This document shows, piece by piece, positions 35,282 through 45,224 of a stretch of 64,000 nt of DNA (the stretch's first letter is position 1; every line of letters starts with the position of its first letter). The notes beneath the pieces were generated by a model. The model had not been told where the DNA came from. It worked only from the letters and a program-made list of their open reading frames with translations, and did no database searches. Origin of the DNA: Arcanobacterium buesumense (GTDB taxonomy: Bacteria > Actinomycetota > Actinomycetes > Actinomycetales > Actinomycetaceae); NCBI RefSeq assembly GCF_012563545.1, contig NZ_CP050804.1, positions 186,001 to 250,000 on the forward strand, in the 5' to 3' direction. A program made the translations under genes and the position numbers.

Positions 35282-36192
35282 TGGCAAGAATCATGACAAA
35301 GAAGCTGAGCGATGGTACTGAATACACTCCGTCGCGCGAGGGAATTCCGGCTCGTTCAATTGCGCCATCTGCAGTAGCTCGGTGGATCACTCGAGCAGTT
35401 CTACTGCTTGCTTTGGTGTACTTCCTGTTCCCGGTTTACTGGGTTATCGTTGCCTCGACCAAGACAAATTCTCAGTTGGTATCGACGAACGGGTTATGGT
35501 TTGACGATTTCAACTTGTTGAAAAACCATGACACGCTTATGGTCTGGACGCGTGGAATGTTTTGGCGGTGGGTATTTAATTCTCTGCTGTATTCAACTGT
35601 TGCCGGTGTTGTGGGAACGTTGATTTCGGTGATGGCCGGATATGCGACTGCTAAGTTCAAGTTTCCTGGCAAGGGAATAACGATGGGTGTGATCATGTCT
35701 GGTCTGTTGATGCCAGCTGCGCTCCTGACTATTCCGCTCTACATTATTTTCCACCACATGGGAATCACAAATACTATGTGGTCCATTATCATTCCGGCCT
35801 GTGTGAGCCCGTTCGGGGTATTCCTCGGCCGAGTCTATGCTCAAACATCTGTGCCAACTGAACTCATCGAGGCGGCAAGAATCGATGGAGCTAGCGAAGC
35901 TCGCATCTTCTTCACCATGGTATTGCGTTTGTTGGCGCCGGCTATGGTCACAATCTTCTTGTTCATCTTTGTGGGGACGTGGAACAACTTCCTTTTGCCA
36001 TTGATGATGGTGACAGCCGATGAAATTAAACCAGTAACTCTTGGTCTGTATGGCATGATGAGCTATTTCGCTCCAGAAAAGGGAGCGGTCATGTTGGGAG
36101 CCCTGCTGGGTGTTCTCCCGTTGATTGTCTTGTTCCTTGCACTGCAAAAGTACTGGCAGTCTGGCCTTGCGGCTGGTTCTGTTAAAGGCTGA
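35281..36192 (+). CDS. Sugar ABC transporter permease, MalG type
   Basis: A 303-residue permease with six transmembrane segments. AVLLLALVYFLFPVYWVIVA is the first; the EAA motif is ELIEAARIDGASEARIFFTM, and the C-terminus QKYWQSGLAAGSVKG is typical of CUT1 MalG-like subunits. The start overlaps the stop of the MalF-like gene. The operon ends in a 21-bp terminator 12 bp past its stop, so the ATPase must be encoded elsewhere (a shared MsmK/UgpC-type protein is usual). Confidence 0.92.
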   Translation: MARIMTKKLSDGTEYTPSREGIPARSIAPSAVARWITRAVLLLALVYFLFPVYWVIVASTKTNSQLVSTNGLWFDDFNLLKNHDTLMVWTRGMFWRWVFNSLLYSTVAGVVGTLISVMAGYATAKFKFPGKGITMGVIMSGLLMPAALLTIPLYIIFHHMGITNTMWSIIIPACVSPFGVFLGRVYAQTSVPTELIEAARIDGASEARIFFTMVLRLLAPAMVTIFLFIFVGTWNNFLLPLMMVTADEIKPVTLGLYGMMSYFAPEKGAVMLGALLGVLPLIVLFLALQKYWQSGLAAGSVKG

Positions 36193-36203
36193 GTAGTCGA
36201 ATA

Positions 36204-36249
36204 TAAAGTGGTGGCCACGAACGCTACAGCGTTCGTGGCCACCACTTTA
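36204..36249. terminator. 21-bp perfect terminator hairpin
   Basis: A 21-bp arm at 36204-36224 pairs perfectly with 36229-36249 over TACA. It is flanked by A-rich and T-rich ends, so it can serve both the ABC operon and the convergent minus-strand genes. Confidence 0.88.
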
Positions 36250-36280
36250 TTGATTGACGCCACCTTTTATTGGTTAACGT

Positions 36281-36739
36281 TTAGCTATCGCGAACTTCCA
36301 GGTAGCTGGTGATTGCAGAGGCTAGTCCAGCAACGATCGCAAACCGGGAGTGCGCGAAGCGTTTACCTTTGGCACGACGGCGTTCGCCGCGTCGGAATAT
36401 TGCTCGTTCAGTTAGAACCGATAACCATATTGAGCCAGCCAGTATCGCTCCTAAGGTGACGAATACGGGTGCTGTCATCTCTAGTTGTTCGGAGTTTTCT
36501 TCGGCGTCGGTTGCGACATCAGAAGTAGCTGTTTCCGTCGCCCGCGAACACATCTTGAGCTTGTGTTGGTCAAGCTGTGACGAGGCAACAATGCCGGCCG
36601 GCACAATGGTTGCCACGGATTTCACGAAGAATCGTGCCACCCGGGAACGAATCATATCCGGGCAGGCATAGTAAACGGTGACTCCAAGGCCGACTGCAAG
36701 TGCGTCTCGAGTTATGTGTGGATTAGCGGAGTTCGTCAT
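36281..36739 (-). CDS. Small membrane protein of unknown function
   Basis: A protein of about 152 residues. The ATG at 36739 follows GGAGAACC and overlaps the 3' end of the lipoprotein gene. A weakly hydrophobic N-terminal stretch (LAVGLGVTVYYACPDMIRSR) and FVKSVATIVPAGIVASS precede a hydrophilic, E-rich part. A clear transmembrane segment follows (APVFVTLGAILAGSIWLSVL), then a basic tail RRGERRRAKGKRFAHSR. I do not recognise a family. It is coupled to the LppM-like gene upstream, which suggests a joint envelope role. Confidence 0.6.
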   Translation of the reverse strand: MTNSANPHITRDALAVGLGVTVYYACPDMIRSRVARFFVKSVATIVPAGIVASSQLDQHKLKMCSRATETATSDVATDAEENSEQLEMTAPVFVTLGAILAGSIWLSVLTERAIFRRGERRRAKGKRFAHSRFAIVAGLASAITSYLEVRDS

Positions 36740-37733
36740 CGGTAGGTTCTCCGAGATTACCAGTTTCCGGCATCGGGGTTGTATCCGGTGCTGGAGCACT
36801 TTGTGTGAAGTGGTCTTCGGTTGCTCCGGGATGTGATTGCATAGGAGGAATCGGCTGTGCTGATGGTGTTGCTGGTGCCGATGGTTGGGTATGCGAGGTG
36901 TTCTGAGTTGGAATTGTTGGTTGCTCAGATGGCATTGGGGTGCGGGTTACTGATCCAGGATCGTAATGCGGGGTGAAGCCATAGCCCGGAAATGGCATAT
37001 CGGTTTGTTCTGGTTCTTTCTTGCGAACCATGAAGAACACTAAGATTGCAATGAGTGCGACGATGCCAAGTCCGATAGCAATCCACGCCCAAATTGGCAC
37101 GCCATGAGAGGCGTTGGCTGGCGCGAAAAGGTCAGTGAAATCCGCATTTCCGCTCTTTTCGCCTTCAACGTAGATACCGTTGGCGATGATGGGTTCAAGG
37201 TTTTCGTAGATTGCCCGGTTGCCATCGATTGTTGCCCCATCAGCCTTGAGGATGTTACCAGGGGTTGCGACGACGATTCGCACTTCAACAAAGTCCATCA
37301 GCATTTGTGCTTCGGCTGGGATCTCGCCATTGGTGCCTTCGCGCATGTCGAGAATGAATGTTGAATCGGTTTCTTTGATTTTGTCGCCATCAATGATGGA
37401 ATCGGGGGTGACAAAGCTGATTCGGCACCCGAGGCCTCCTTCAGATGGTACTTCGGAGACATTAAGTTGTTGTAGAGCCTTATCGATTTCGTCACCGGGG
37501 AGTTCAGAAAACTCTGGGTTGTTGCGCATTTCGGCAATGACTTGGTTGGCAAAGTCGTCACATGAAGAAATGTTTTGTTCGCCTAGGATTCCATATTGAT
37601 CGTGGAATTCCATTGCGATGGTTGCGGTTCCATCTTCGTGGATACCTGCTCCGGCATCCAGATGGCAGGCGCCAAGGGAAAGGGTAACGACGGCGGTCAT
37701 TGCGTAGGCTGATAGTTTACGTGGCAGTCTCAT
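36723..37733 (-). CDS. LppM-like lipoprotein with a C-terminal transmembrane segment
   Basis: A 336-residue lipoprotein. The signal MRLPRKLSAYAMTAVVTLSL ends in lipobox LGAC. The extracellular domain (about residues 24-210) has the LppM layout: G-x-x-x-x-x-D-G-T-A-T-I-A-M (GIHEDGTATIAMEFHDQ), GLGCRISFVTPDSI, VEVRIVVATPGNILKADG, and YENLEPIIANGIYVEGE. A transmembrane helix (WAWIAIGLGIVALIAILVFF) and a proline-rich cytosolic tail (TPMPSEQPTIPTQ) follow. LppM of mycobacteria shares this lipid-binding domain. A decayed paralogue lies just upstream at 37857-38643. Confidence 0.75.
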   Translation of the reverse strand: MRLPRKLSAYAMTAVVTLSLGACHLDAGAGIHEDGTATIAMEFHDQYGILGEQNISSCDDFANQVIAEMRNNPEFSELPGDEIDKALQQLNVSEVPSEGGLGCRISFVTPDSIIDGDKIKETDSTFILDMREGTNGEIPAEAQMLMDFVEVRIVVATPGNILKADGATIDGNRAIYENLEPIIANGIYVEGEKSGNADFTDLFAPANASHGVPIWAWIAIGLGIVALIAILVFFMVRKKEPEQTDMPFPGYGFTPHYDPGSVTRTPMPSEQPTIPTQNTSHTQPSAPATPSAQPIPPMQSHPGATEDHFTQSAPAPDTTPMPETGNLGEPTDDELR

Positions 37734-37791
37734 AATGGCCTTTCAAGTTTTGATTAGCGTATTGTCAAAAGTCTATTATATGAATAGTTAA

Positions 37792-37840
37792 ATAGTGACC
37801 CCAGAGGAAGGTCATGTTGATTATTCTCTGGGGTCACTAT
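37792..37840 (-). terminator. 15-bp hairpin between the two LppM-like loci
   Basis: ATAGTGACCCCAGAG (37792-37806) pairs perfectly with 37826-37840. It lies 17 bp beyond the reconstructed stop of the decayed paralogue and ends transcription before the intact gene. Confidence 0.75.
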
Positions 37841-37856
37841 GTGTTGAAGCGATTGA

Positions 37857-38643
37857 TTATTGAAGATATGGTTCTTCGTCCTGATTATTGTCTTGTTTTT
37901 CTGGGTTGGTTGGCGATTGTGGATTGGGTTGTGGGATTGGTGCCAGAGTAGCGTTCCTTCGGCGAACGAAGAACATCTGGATGAGGCCAATCAAGCCACC
38001 AACTATGCCTCCAATAATGACACTTGACAAGAAAGACGATGAGCGTGATTTTTGTGCACTGTCTTTTTACGTTGTTGCTCCGGTGCTTGTAGAAGCCTTC
38101 GGGTCTTCTTTTAAGCCTTCTACAAAAACTCCATTAGCTATGGAGCTAAAAGATGTGAAAGTGGCAAGATTGCCATGTATCTCAGCTCCCTCGGCTTTAA
38201 TGATATCGTCTGGCATAGTAATGGTCAGTGAGAACGTTCCTGCACTATCAAGCATTTGAGTCTGATCGGGTTGTATATCCTCGATGGCATCGATTTTGAG
38301 AATATAGGTATCATCGGTTTCTAATAAGTTTTTACCCTTGATGAAGCTTCCATCGGACGCGCTAGAAAAGCGACATTCCGCATTTCCTGCAGTGCTGGTG
38401 TCTTCAACTTGAATATCATCATTGCTTTGGTTGGCCTGAACTCTTACTGTGGTGAGCAGGTCGTCACAAGTTTCCCCGCCTCCTAATGTGGCCAGTATGC
38501 CTTCGTCGTCGTTAATGTAAATTACCGAACTGATATTACCGCTAGGATTAACGTCTATATCGAGGCTTGAATGGCAGGCGCTGAGTGATAATGCGGCTGC
38601 TGTGGCAAGCATAAATGAGCTAATTTTTTTGTTGTAAAGCCAT
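37857..38643 (-). pseudogene. Decayed LppM-like lipoprotein paralogue (frameshift plus in-frame stop)
   Basis: The gene can be rebuilt as a paralogue of the lipoprotein downstream. An ATG at 38643, with AAAAGGAA before it, begins a lipoprotein signal, but a run of seven A (T run at 38624-38630) puts it out of frame. With six A the protein would read MALQQKISSFMLATAAALSL then SACHSS, closely like the intact MRLPRKLSAYAM...LGACH. The ectodomain is open (38067-38612; FSLTITMPDDIIKAEGAEIH is shared in pattern). A TAA at 38067-38069 then interrupts it. The same frame continues for 69 codons through a transmembrane helix (VIIGGIVGGLIGLIQMFF) and a proline-rich tail, to TAA at 37857. It is therefore broken twice, or phase-variable at the A tract. 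Confidence 0.8.
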
Positions 38644-38984
38644 AGGAATTCCTTTTAACGTTTTCATAGGTGATTTTAGACAATATTGGCAATTGTGGCA
38701 ATAGTGGCGAGTGGGTATTGAAATATTAGTGTGTTGAGGTGGGGTTGGTGTGTCGATACATTATTAACTGTTGATAGTGCGTTGCGTCACTCATCATCTT
38801 TTAGCGAACAATAGTAGATCGGCCTTATTTCGAGAAAATGGCGGGAGAGTGGTCTTTCAGTTTGTGCTCTTTGTTTAATCAGTAATACTCGGGTCCGATA
38901 GTCCCAGTAATAATCGCACTATCCCGGTAGCATGGTTATTGGCATAAAAACCAAACGTCGTCGTCAACTCTAGGAGGAAAAAGG
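38644..38984. other. Upstream region of pckG
   Basis: About 340 bp without a gene. It contains an inverted pair GATAGT (38897-38902) and ACTATC (38918-38923), about 60 bp before the pckG start, which could be an operator. The rest is AT-rich and shows no clear structure. Confidence 0.4.
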
Positions 38985-40835
38985 ATGACTGGCATGTACA
39001 CTATTGAGGCTGTCCGCGAAGGTGCGCCATCGATTGCCCCGGCCGATTTGGTCGAATGGGTTACCGAGGTAGCTAACCTGACCGAGCCAAAGAATATCGA
39101 GTGGGTAGATGGATCTCAGGAAGAATGGGATCGCCTCACTTCGATGATGGTTGAATCCGGAATGTTCACTCGCTTGAACCCAGAAAAGCGCCCGAACTCC
39201 TTCCTCGCTCGTTCGCTTCCATCGGACGTGGCTCGCGTTGAGTCCCGTACCTTCATCTGTTCTGAGAAGGAAGAAGATGCTGGCCCAACCAACCACTGGG
39301 CAGATCCAAAGAAAATGAAGGAAACCCTCATTGGAGAGAAGGGTGTCTTCCGTGGCGCAATGCATGGTCGTACCATGTACGTCATTCCATTCTCGATGGG
39401 TCCATTGGGTGGCCCAATCTCCCAGCTCGGCATCGAGCTCACTGACTCCCCATACGTTGTTGTTAACATGCGTATCATGACCCGCATGGGCATCAAGGCT
39501 CTCGAGCTAATCGCTGAAGGTAAGCAGTGGGTTCCAGCAGTTCACTCTGTTGGTTCACCTTTGGAAGAGGGTCAGGAAGATACCACATGGCCATGCAACG
39601 ATGAGAAGTACATTACCCACTTCCCAGAGACCAATGAAATCTGGTCCTTCGGTTCTGGTTACGGCGGCAACGCACTTCTTGGTAAGAAGTGTTTCGCACT
39701 CCGTATTGCTTCAACGATGGCTCGTCGGGACACCTGGATGGCAGAGCACATGCTCATCCTGCGTCTAACTGATGAGAAGACTGGTCGCCAGTTCCACGTT
39801 ACCGGTGCATTCCCAAGCGCTACCGGCAAGACCAACCTTGCTATGTTGCAGCCAACCATTGAGGGCTACAAGGTTGAGACCGTTGGTGACGACATTGCAT
39901 GGATGCGTCCTGGTGAAGATGGCCGCTTGCGCGCTATCAACCCAGAAGCTGGCTTCTTCGGTGTTGCTCCAGGAACCTCGTACAAGACCAACCCAATGGC
40001 TATGGAAACCATGCGGGCCAACACCATTTTCACCAACGTCGCATTGACCGACGACGGCGATGTATGGTGGGAAGGTATCGACGGCGAGACCCCAGATCAC
40101 TTGATCGACTGGCATGGTAATGACTGGACTCCAGAGTCTGGCGAGCTAGCTGCTCACCCGAACTCACGTTTCACCACTCCAGCATCCCAGTGCCCAATTA
40201 TTTGCCCTGATTGGGAAGCTCCAGAAGGTGTTGCTATTGACGCAATTCTCTTCGGTGGCCGTCGTGCAACCAACGTTCCACTCGTTGCTGAGCAGTACAC
40301 CCCAGCTCACGGTGTCTTCATTGGTGCTTCGGTTGCTTCAGAAGCTACCGCAGCAGCTCTTGATGTCAAGGCTGGCGCTCTACGTCACGATCCATTCGCA
40401 ATGCTCCCATTCTGTGGCTACAACATGGCTGATTACTGGGGCCACTGGCTTGAAATGCAAGAAGAGCTCGGTGACAAGTTCCCGAAGATCTACCAGGTCA
40501 ACTGGTTCCGCAAGGACGCTGAGGGCAACTACATTTGGCCAGGATTCGGCGACAACTCCCGTGTTCTCGACTGGATCGTTCGCCGCGTAGCTGGTGAAGT
40601 TGAGGCTATCGAAGGTATGACTGGTCTTTACCCGAAGCGTGAAGACTTCAACCTTGAAGGCTCCGGTGTTTCTGAAGCTGACTGGGAGACGATGTACACC
40701 CTCGATCCAGAAGCTTGGGAAGCTGAAACAGTCGAGACTGAAGAGTACTTCGCCAAGTTCGGCGACAAGGTTCCAGCAGCTGTTCGTGCAGAACTTGATG
40801 CTCTTCGTGAGCGCATTGCTGTAGCTAAGGCCTGA
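38985..40835 (+). CDS. pckG: Phosphoenolpyruvate carboxykinase (GTP)
   Basis: A 616-residue enzyme that converts oxaloacetate and GTP to phosphoenolpyruvate, CO2 and GDP. Motifs: [40 protein letters not shown], kinase P-loop [15 protein letters not shown] near residue 278, metal-binding [10 protein letters not shown], and [16 protein letters not shown]. The C-terminal [20 protein letters not shown] is GTP-class specific. Shine-Dalgarno AGGAGGAAAAAGG precedes the ATG. Codon bias is strong, as in fba. It is monocistronic with its own terminator. Confidence 0.97.
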   Translation: MTGMYTIEAVREGAPSIAPADLVEWVTEVANLTEPKNIEWVDGSQEEWDRLTSMMVESGMFTRLNPEKRPNSFLARSLPSDVARVESRTFICSEKEEDAGPTNHWADPKKMKETLIGEKGVFRGAMHGRTMYVIPFSMGPLGGPISQLGIELTDSPYVVVNMRIMTRMGIKALELIAEGKQWVPAVHSVGSPLEEGQEDTTWPCNDEKYITHFPETNEIWSFGSGYGGNALLGKKCFALRIASTMARRDTWMAEHMLILRLTDEKTGRQFHVTGAFPSATGKTNLAMLQPTIEGYKVETVGDDIAWMRPGEDGRLRAINPEAGFFGVAPGTSYKTNPMAMETMRANTIFTNVALTDDGDVWWEGIDGETPDHLIDWHGNDWTPESGELAAHPNSRFTTPASQCPIICPDWEAPEGVAIDAILFGGRRATNVPLVAEQYTPAHGVFIGASVASEATAAALDVKAGALRHDPFAMLPFCGYNMADYWGHWLEMQEELGDKFPKIYQVNWFRKDAEGNYIWPGFGDNSRVLDWIVRRVAGEVEAIEGMTGLYPKREDFNLEGSGVSEADWETMYTLDPEAWEAETVETEEYFAKFGDKVPAAVRAELDALRERIAVAKA

Positions 40836-40860
40836 ATTCTCTCGTTCTAGCTAGAGATCT

Positions 40861-40903
40861 GAGTGTGGCTCGGAGATATTTCTCCGGGCCACACTCATTT
40901 TTT
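40861..40903 (+). terminator. Terminator of pckG
   Basis: A 16-bp stem (40861-40876 with 40881-40896, one mismatch) over TATT, followed by ATTTTTT. Confidence 0.88.
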
Positions 40904-41005
40904 GTATATGCACGTGATCTGGGGTTCTTTTAGGCTCCAGCGTGGCAAGATTCAGTCAAGAGAAGGTAAAATGAAATAAGTGTTCAGTCCAATGGAGGAG
41001 GAACC

Positions 41006-41905
41006 ATGGTCGCATTTGCAGGTGGAGTTTCAATCCCCGGTTGGTCGCGTATTTATGCTGGAAAAGTACGCGATATGTATATTCCTATTGATCAGCAGTG
41101 GCATGCTGGGACTGAAACCATGCTTGTGGTTGCTTCAGACCGTATCTCAATTCGTGATCGGGTTGTGCCTACGATTATCCCAGATAAAGGGGAGATGCTG
41201 ACCAAACTCACTTTATGGTGGTTTGACCAGCTGAAAGATATCGTTGCTACGCATGTTACGCCGGCCCAGGTGCCAGCTGAGGTGGCGGGCCGGGCAATGA
41301 TTGTTCGGCGGTTGCGAATGTATCCCGTTGAATGTGCGGTTGCGGGATATTTAACCGACACGATGCTTGCGGAATATCATACGAACGGAACCGTTAACGG
41401 GATAAGGTTACCGGCTGGCTTGCAAGAAGGCGATCAATTACCTCGGCCACTATTCTTACCGGCGCGTAAAGGTGCAGTTGAGGCAGATGATGTTGATATT
41501 ACCTTTGAAGAATTTGCCTACATCGTAGGTTTAGATGTTGCGCGCACTATTCGCTCAATTTCACTTGATACTTATGAACGGGGCCATGAGATTTGTGCAC
41601 AAGCTGGAATTATTTTAGCTTCATGCAAACTAGAATTTGGCAGTTCAGCTGATGCTGGTGACGATTCCGTTGTTCTTGCAGATGAAGTCTTAACCCCCGA
41701 TTCGGCAACTTTGTGGCTCACTGATGATTATGCGCCGGGACGGGCGCAGACAGCTATGGGTAAACAGTTTGTGCGCCGTTGGCTACTCAACACTGGTTGG
41801 GATCGAGATTCTGGTAATCCGCCACCGCCACTGCCACAACATTTAGTCAATGCTACGCAGGAAAGATATCGCACAGTGGTTCGTATGCTCACCGGAACAG
41901 ATTAA
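41006..41905 (+). CDS. purC: Divergent SAICAR synthetase (PurC)-like protein
   Basis: A 299-residue member of the PurC family, which joins aspartate to CAIR in purine synthesis. Conserved parts include IYAGKVRDMYIP, VVASDRISIRDRVVPTIIPD and VLADEVLTPDSATLW. Both family signatures are degraded: PVECAVAGYLTDT lacks the arginine of the E-C-V-x-R-G-Y-L-x-G-S pattern, and LASCKLEFG has serine in place of the aspartate of D-x-K-x-E-F-G. The C-terminal D-K-Q is G-K-Q (AMGKQFVRRWL), and the H-D-E-N segment is replaced. It stands alone, with no other pur gene. It may be a fast-evolving PurC or a paralogue with another substrate. Confidence 0.7.
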   Translation: MVAFAGGVSIPGWSRIYAGKVRDMYIPIDQQWHAGTETMLVVASDRISIRDRVVPTIIPDKGEMLTKLTLWWFDQLKDIVATHVTPAQVPAEVAGRAMIVRRLRMYPVECAVAGYLTDTMLAEYHTNGTVNGIRLPAGLQEGDQLPRPLFLPARKGAVEADDVDITFEEFAYIVGLDVARTIRSISLDTYERGHEICAQAGIILASCKLEFGSSADAGDDSVVLADEVLTPDSATLWLTDDYAPGRAQTAMGKQFVRRWLLNTGWDRDSGNPPPPLPQHLVNATQERYRTVVRMLTGTD

Positions 41906-42019
41906 CTCGATTCACCTCACCGGTGTGTGCCATATGGTGTGCCATATGGTGAGATGAATATCTGAACAATACTCTCCAGTCTTTTCACATGTGCCCTTCA
42001 GGGTTTAATCTGTCCATGA

Positions 42020-43381
<1,362 letters not shown>

Positions 43382-43400
43382 TAGTTCAATGTGATCGATG

Positions 43401-43440
43401 ACGGCCGGGGGTGTTTATTCATGCCCGGCCGTTTTATTTT
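43401..43440 (+). terminator. Terminator of gdhA
   Basis: ACGGCCGGG (43401-43409) pairs with CCCGGCCGT (43424-43432), followed by TTTATTTT. Confidence 0.85.
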
Positions 43441-43485
43441 TAGCTTGAGCGGTATCGGTATCGGATCGTCGTTAAGATAACGGAT

Positions 43486-43854
43486 ATGAAACGAAAAGTG
43501 AATCCAGCTGAGGGATTGGCGTTGGTGCGCCAATATGTTTACGAAGGGGAACTACCAACGCCACAGTTACGCACAGCAGTGCGGTTTGCTTTGGAGGAGT
43601 TCGCTAGTCGGCATCCGGGTAGGTCGGTAGAAATACGTATTCCGTGGATTGGTGCGGTGCAAGCAGTTGCTGGGCCAGTCCATACTCGTGGAACTCCACC
43701 AAACGTTGTGGAAATGGATGGGCCGACGTGGTTGAACATTGTTACTGGGCAACCTGCTGGAGGAGTTGTTCAGGCCAGTGGTGCTCGTGCAGATGTGATG
43801 CAGTATCTACCGTTATTTGGTCCAGGACAATTAGGGCAGGAACATAGTGAATAG
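43486..43854 (+). CDS. SCP2-like sterol carrier family protein
   Basis: A 122-residue protein of the actinobacterial sterol-carrier-like family. The opening EGLALVRQYVYEGELPTPQ is followed by LRTAVRFALEEFASRHPGRS, the hallmark VEIRIPWIGAVQAVAGPVHT with RGTPPNVVEMDGPTWL, and C-terminal ASGARADVMQYLPLF. It may bind a hydrophobic ligand; no function is established. In many actinobacteria it is found near purine genes. Here it lies between gdhA and the DUF3073 gene. Confidence 0.8.
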   Translation: MKRKVNPAEGLALVRQYVYEGELPTPQLRTAVRFALEEFASRHPGRSVEIRIPWIGAVQAVAGPVHTRGTPPNVVEMDGPTWLNIVTGQPAGGVVQASGARADVMQYLPLFGPGQLGQEHSE

Positions 43855-43927
43855 TTGTTAGTGATATGACGACGATGATGGCTCCAGTTGCAAGAAACTC
43901 AGCTCACCGATGAGATGAGCGCAGAAA

Positions 43928-43961
43928 TGATCCAGCCAGGCACTACGGCCCGGCTGGATCA
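43928..43961. terminator. Hairpin between the SCP2-like and DUF3073 genes
   Basis: TGATCCAGCC (43928-43937) pairs perfectly with GGCTGGATCA (43952-43961). It lies between two convergent genes; the U-tract is weak on both sides. Confidence 0.55.
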
Positions 43962-43976
43962 GAATTCTGGCTGGAT

Positions 43977-44210
43977 TCACTTATGCAGTGGCGTCCAATC
44001 ATCTTCATCCCAATCGGCTGCTGGGGGCACCTCATACGAATCGTAATCAGGCCAGTCGCCATCCGAGGCATCGGTGGCGTTATCAGCAGACGAAGCGTTA
44101 GATTTTGCAACGAGTTCTCTTTCGAGTGCTGCATAATCCGTTTCCGGGCTGAAATACTTTAGATCGCGTGCAACTTTACGTTGTTTGGCTCTTTGACGGC
44201 CGCGTCCCAT
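43977..44210 (-). CDS. DUF3073-domain protein
   Basis: A small protein of about 77 residues. MGRGRQRAKQRKVARDLKYF then SPETDYAALEREL is the invariant DUF3073 signature of actinobacteria. A variable acidic tail ending DEDDWTPLHK follows. The ATG at 44210 is chosen since the family begins with MGRGRQ; a 20-residue upstream extension is not conserved. A GGGGGG-rich Shine-Dalgarno region is upstream. It is usually downstream of purine genes in relatives. Function unknown; the basic N-terminus could bind RNA. Confidence 0.88.
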   Translation of the reverse strand: MGRGRQRAKQRKVARDLKYFSPETDYAALERELVAKSNASSADNATDASDGDWPDYDSYEVPPAADWDEDDWTPLHK

Positions 44211-44270
44211 AGGGATCCGACCCCCCTCAACTCGTCTTGGGGCGACGCGGAGTGGCCCCATCATGTACAT

Positions 44271-44569
44271 AATTGTTCTCGTTGATCTACTCTACAACGA
44301 ATCGATACTTAAACTCTACGTGGGCGGGAATTTTTTACGATATTACTGTTGTGAAATGCATTTTGGCAATCGAATAATTCGGCGATGTGACCTATTGATA
44401 ATAATTCCTACATCTCAGGTAGTGCGGCTTATCGAATAAATCAACTCTAGGTCGTACATATCTGCGCAAATATTCATTTTATAATGGAAATGGACAATTT
44501 TTTAATTCACGTATTTTACGGGGCAAATAGTTGTATGACATTGCACTGTAATGCGAAAGGAAAGATACA
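44271..44569. other. AT-rich region upstream of bldC
   Basis: About 300 bp with no gene. A perfect TATAAT occurs at 44480-44485 on the plus strand, about 85 bp before bldC, without a good -35. GCGAAAGGAAAG before 44570 serves as the Shine-Dalgarno sequence of bldC. Confidence 0.4.
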
Positions 44570-44761
44570 ATGACTGAATTTGATACTGAGCTTATGACCC
44601 CTGCCGAAGTTGCTGCCCTTTTCCGAGTTGACCCAAAGACAGTAGCTCGTTGGTCAGATTCCGGAAAGATTCCATCAATTCGTACTCTCGGTGGGCACCG
44701 TCGTTTCCGTCGTTCAGACATTGTTGCTATCCTAGAAAACAACACCACTGAAATTGATTAA
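44570..44761 (+). CDS. bldC: BldC-family MerR-like transcriptional regulator
   Basis: A 63-residue DNA-binding protein consisting of a single winged HTH. LMTPAEVAALFRVDPKTVAR, WSDSGKIPSIRTLGGHRRF and RRSDIVAIL are nearly identical to the BldC pattern (LLTPAEVA-x-M-FRVDPKTVTRW, SIRTLGGHRR-Y). In Streptomyces BldC controls entry into development; in simple actinobacteria the targets are not known. It lacks the dimerisation helix of true MerR proteins and binds as asymmetric head-to-tail oligomers. A 55-nt perfect palindrome follows it. Confidence 0.92.
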   Translation: MTEFDTELMTPAEVAALFRVDPKTVARWSDSGKIPSIRTLGGHRRFRRSDIVAILENNTTEID

Positions 44762-44777
44762 TCTTTAGTGTTTCCTC

Positions 44778-44832
44778 CGATAATAGTTGTGTGGCCGAAG
44801 ATCTGAGATCTTCGGCCACACAACTATTATCG
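44778..44832. terminator. 55-nt perfect palindrome, bidirectional terminator
   Basis: A 27-base arm at 44778-44804 is perfectly complementary to 44806-44832 around a single G. It is unusually long. It separates bldC from the convergent DUF3618 gene. Confidence 0.8.
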
Positions 44833-44873
44833 ACACGATGGTTAATCGGTGAATGCCATGATTTTTATCGTGA

Positions 44874-45224
44874 CTATTTCATGGCTTTACGTACAATCAG
44901 AGCACCAAGTCCTAGAGCAACGCCAGCGATAATGCCGATCGCTTTCATGTCTCCGCTAGCTGCATCATGCGCAAGCGCCTGGGCCTTGGCTTTGATAGAA
45001 TCAACTTTCGCCAGCATTGCTGTTTTAAGATCCTCTTTCAAAACCTCAGGGTCTAATTTAGCTGCCAAGTCATTAACTGTTGCTGTTAGTTCCTCACGGA
45101 CCCGTTCAATATCGCGTTGGATTTCTTCGGCTGAGCGGGTGTCTTCGATCCCTACTGGGGCTTCATAATCCGCAGCTGTTTTTGATTGCGCTGCTACTCG
45201 GGCAGATTCGTTAATGCTACTCAC
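44874..45224 (-). CDS. DUF3618-domain membrane protein
   Basis: A 116-residue protein. The DUF3618 signature is TRSAEEIQRDIERVREELTA and TVNDLAAKLDPE. A charged helical stretch follows, then one C-terminal transmembrane helix (IGIIAGVALGLGALIV) and a basic RKAMK end. It is translationally coupled (ATGA overlap at 45221-45224) to the holin-X family gene before it, a common pair in actinobacteria. Role unknown; an envelope-associated function is likely. Confidence 0.82.
   Translation of the reverse strand: MSSINESARVAAQSKTAADYEAPVGIEDTRSAEEIQRDIERVREELTATVNDLAAKLDPEVLKEDLKTAMLAKVDSIKAKAQALAHDAASGDMKAIGIIAGVALGLGALIVRKAMK

Noticed and set aside
35593-36147. Minus-strand frame of 184 codons in the MalG-type permease
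   Set aside because: Shadow frame rich in H, Q, R and S, antisense to a clear ABC permease.
41930-41955. Tandem GTGTGCCATATGG repeat before gdhA as an operator
   Set aside because: Two short copies directly side by side look like a simple duplication; position and symmetry give no further support.
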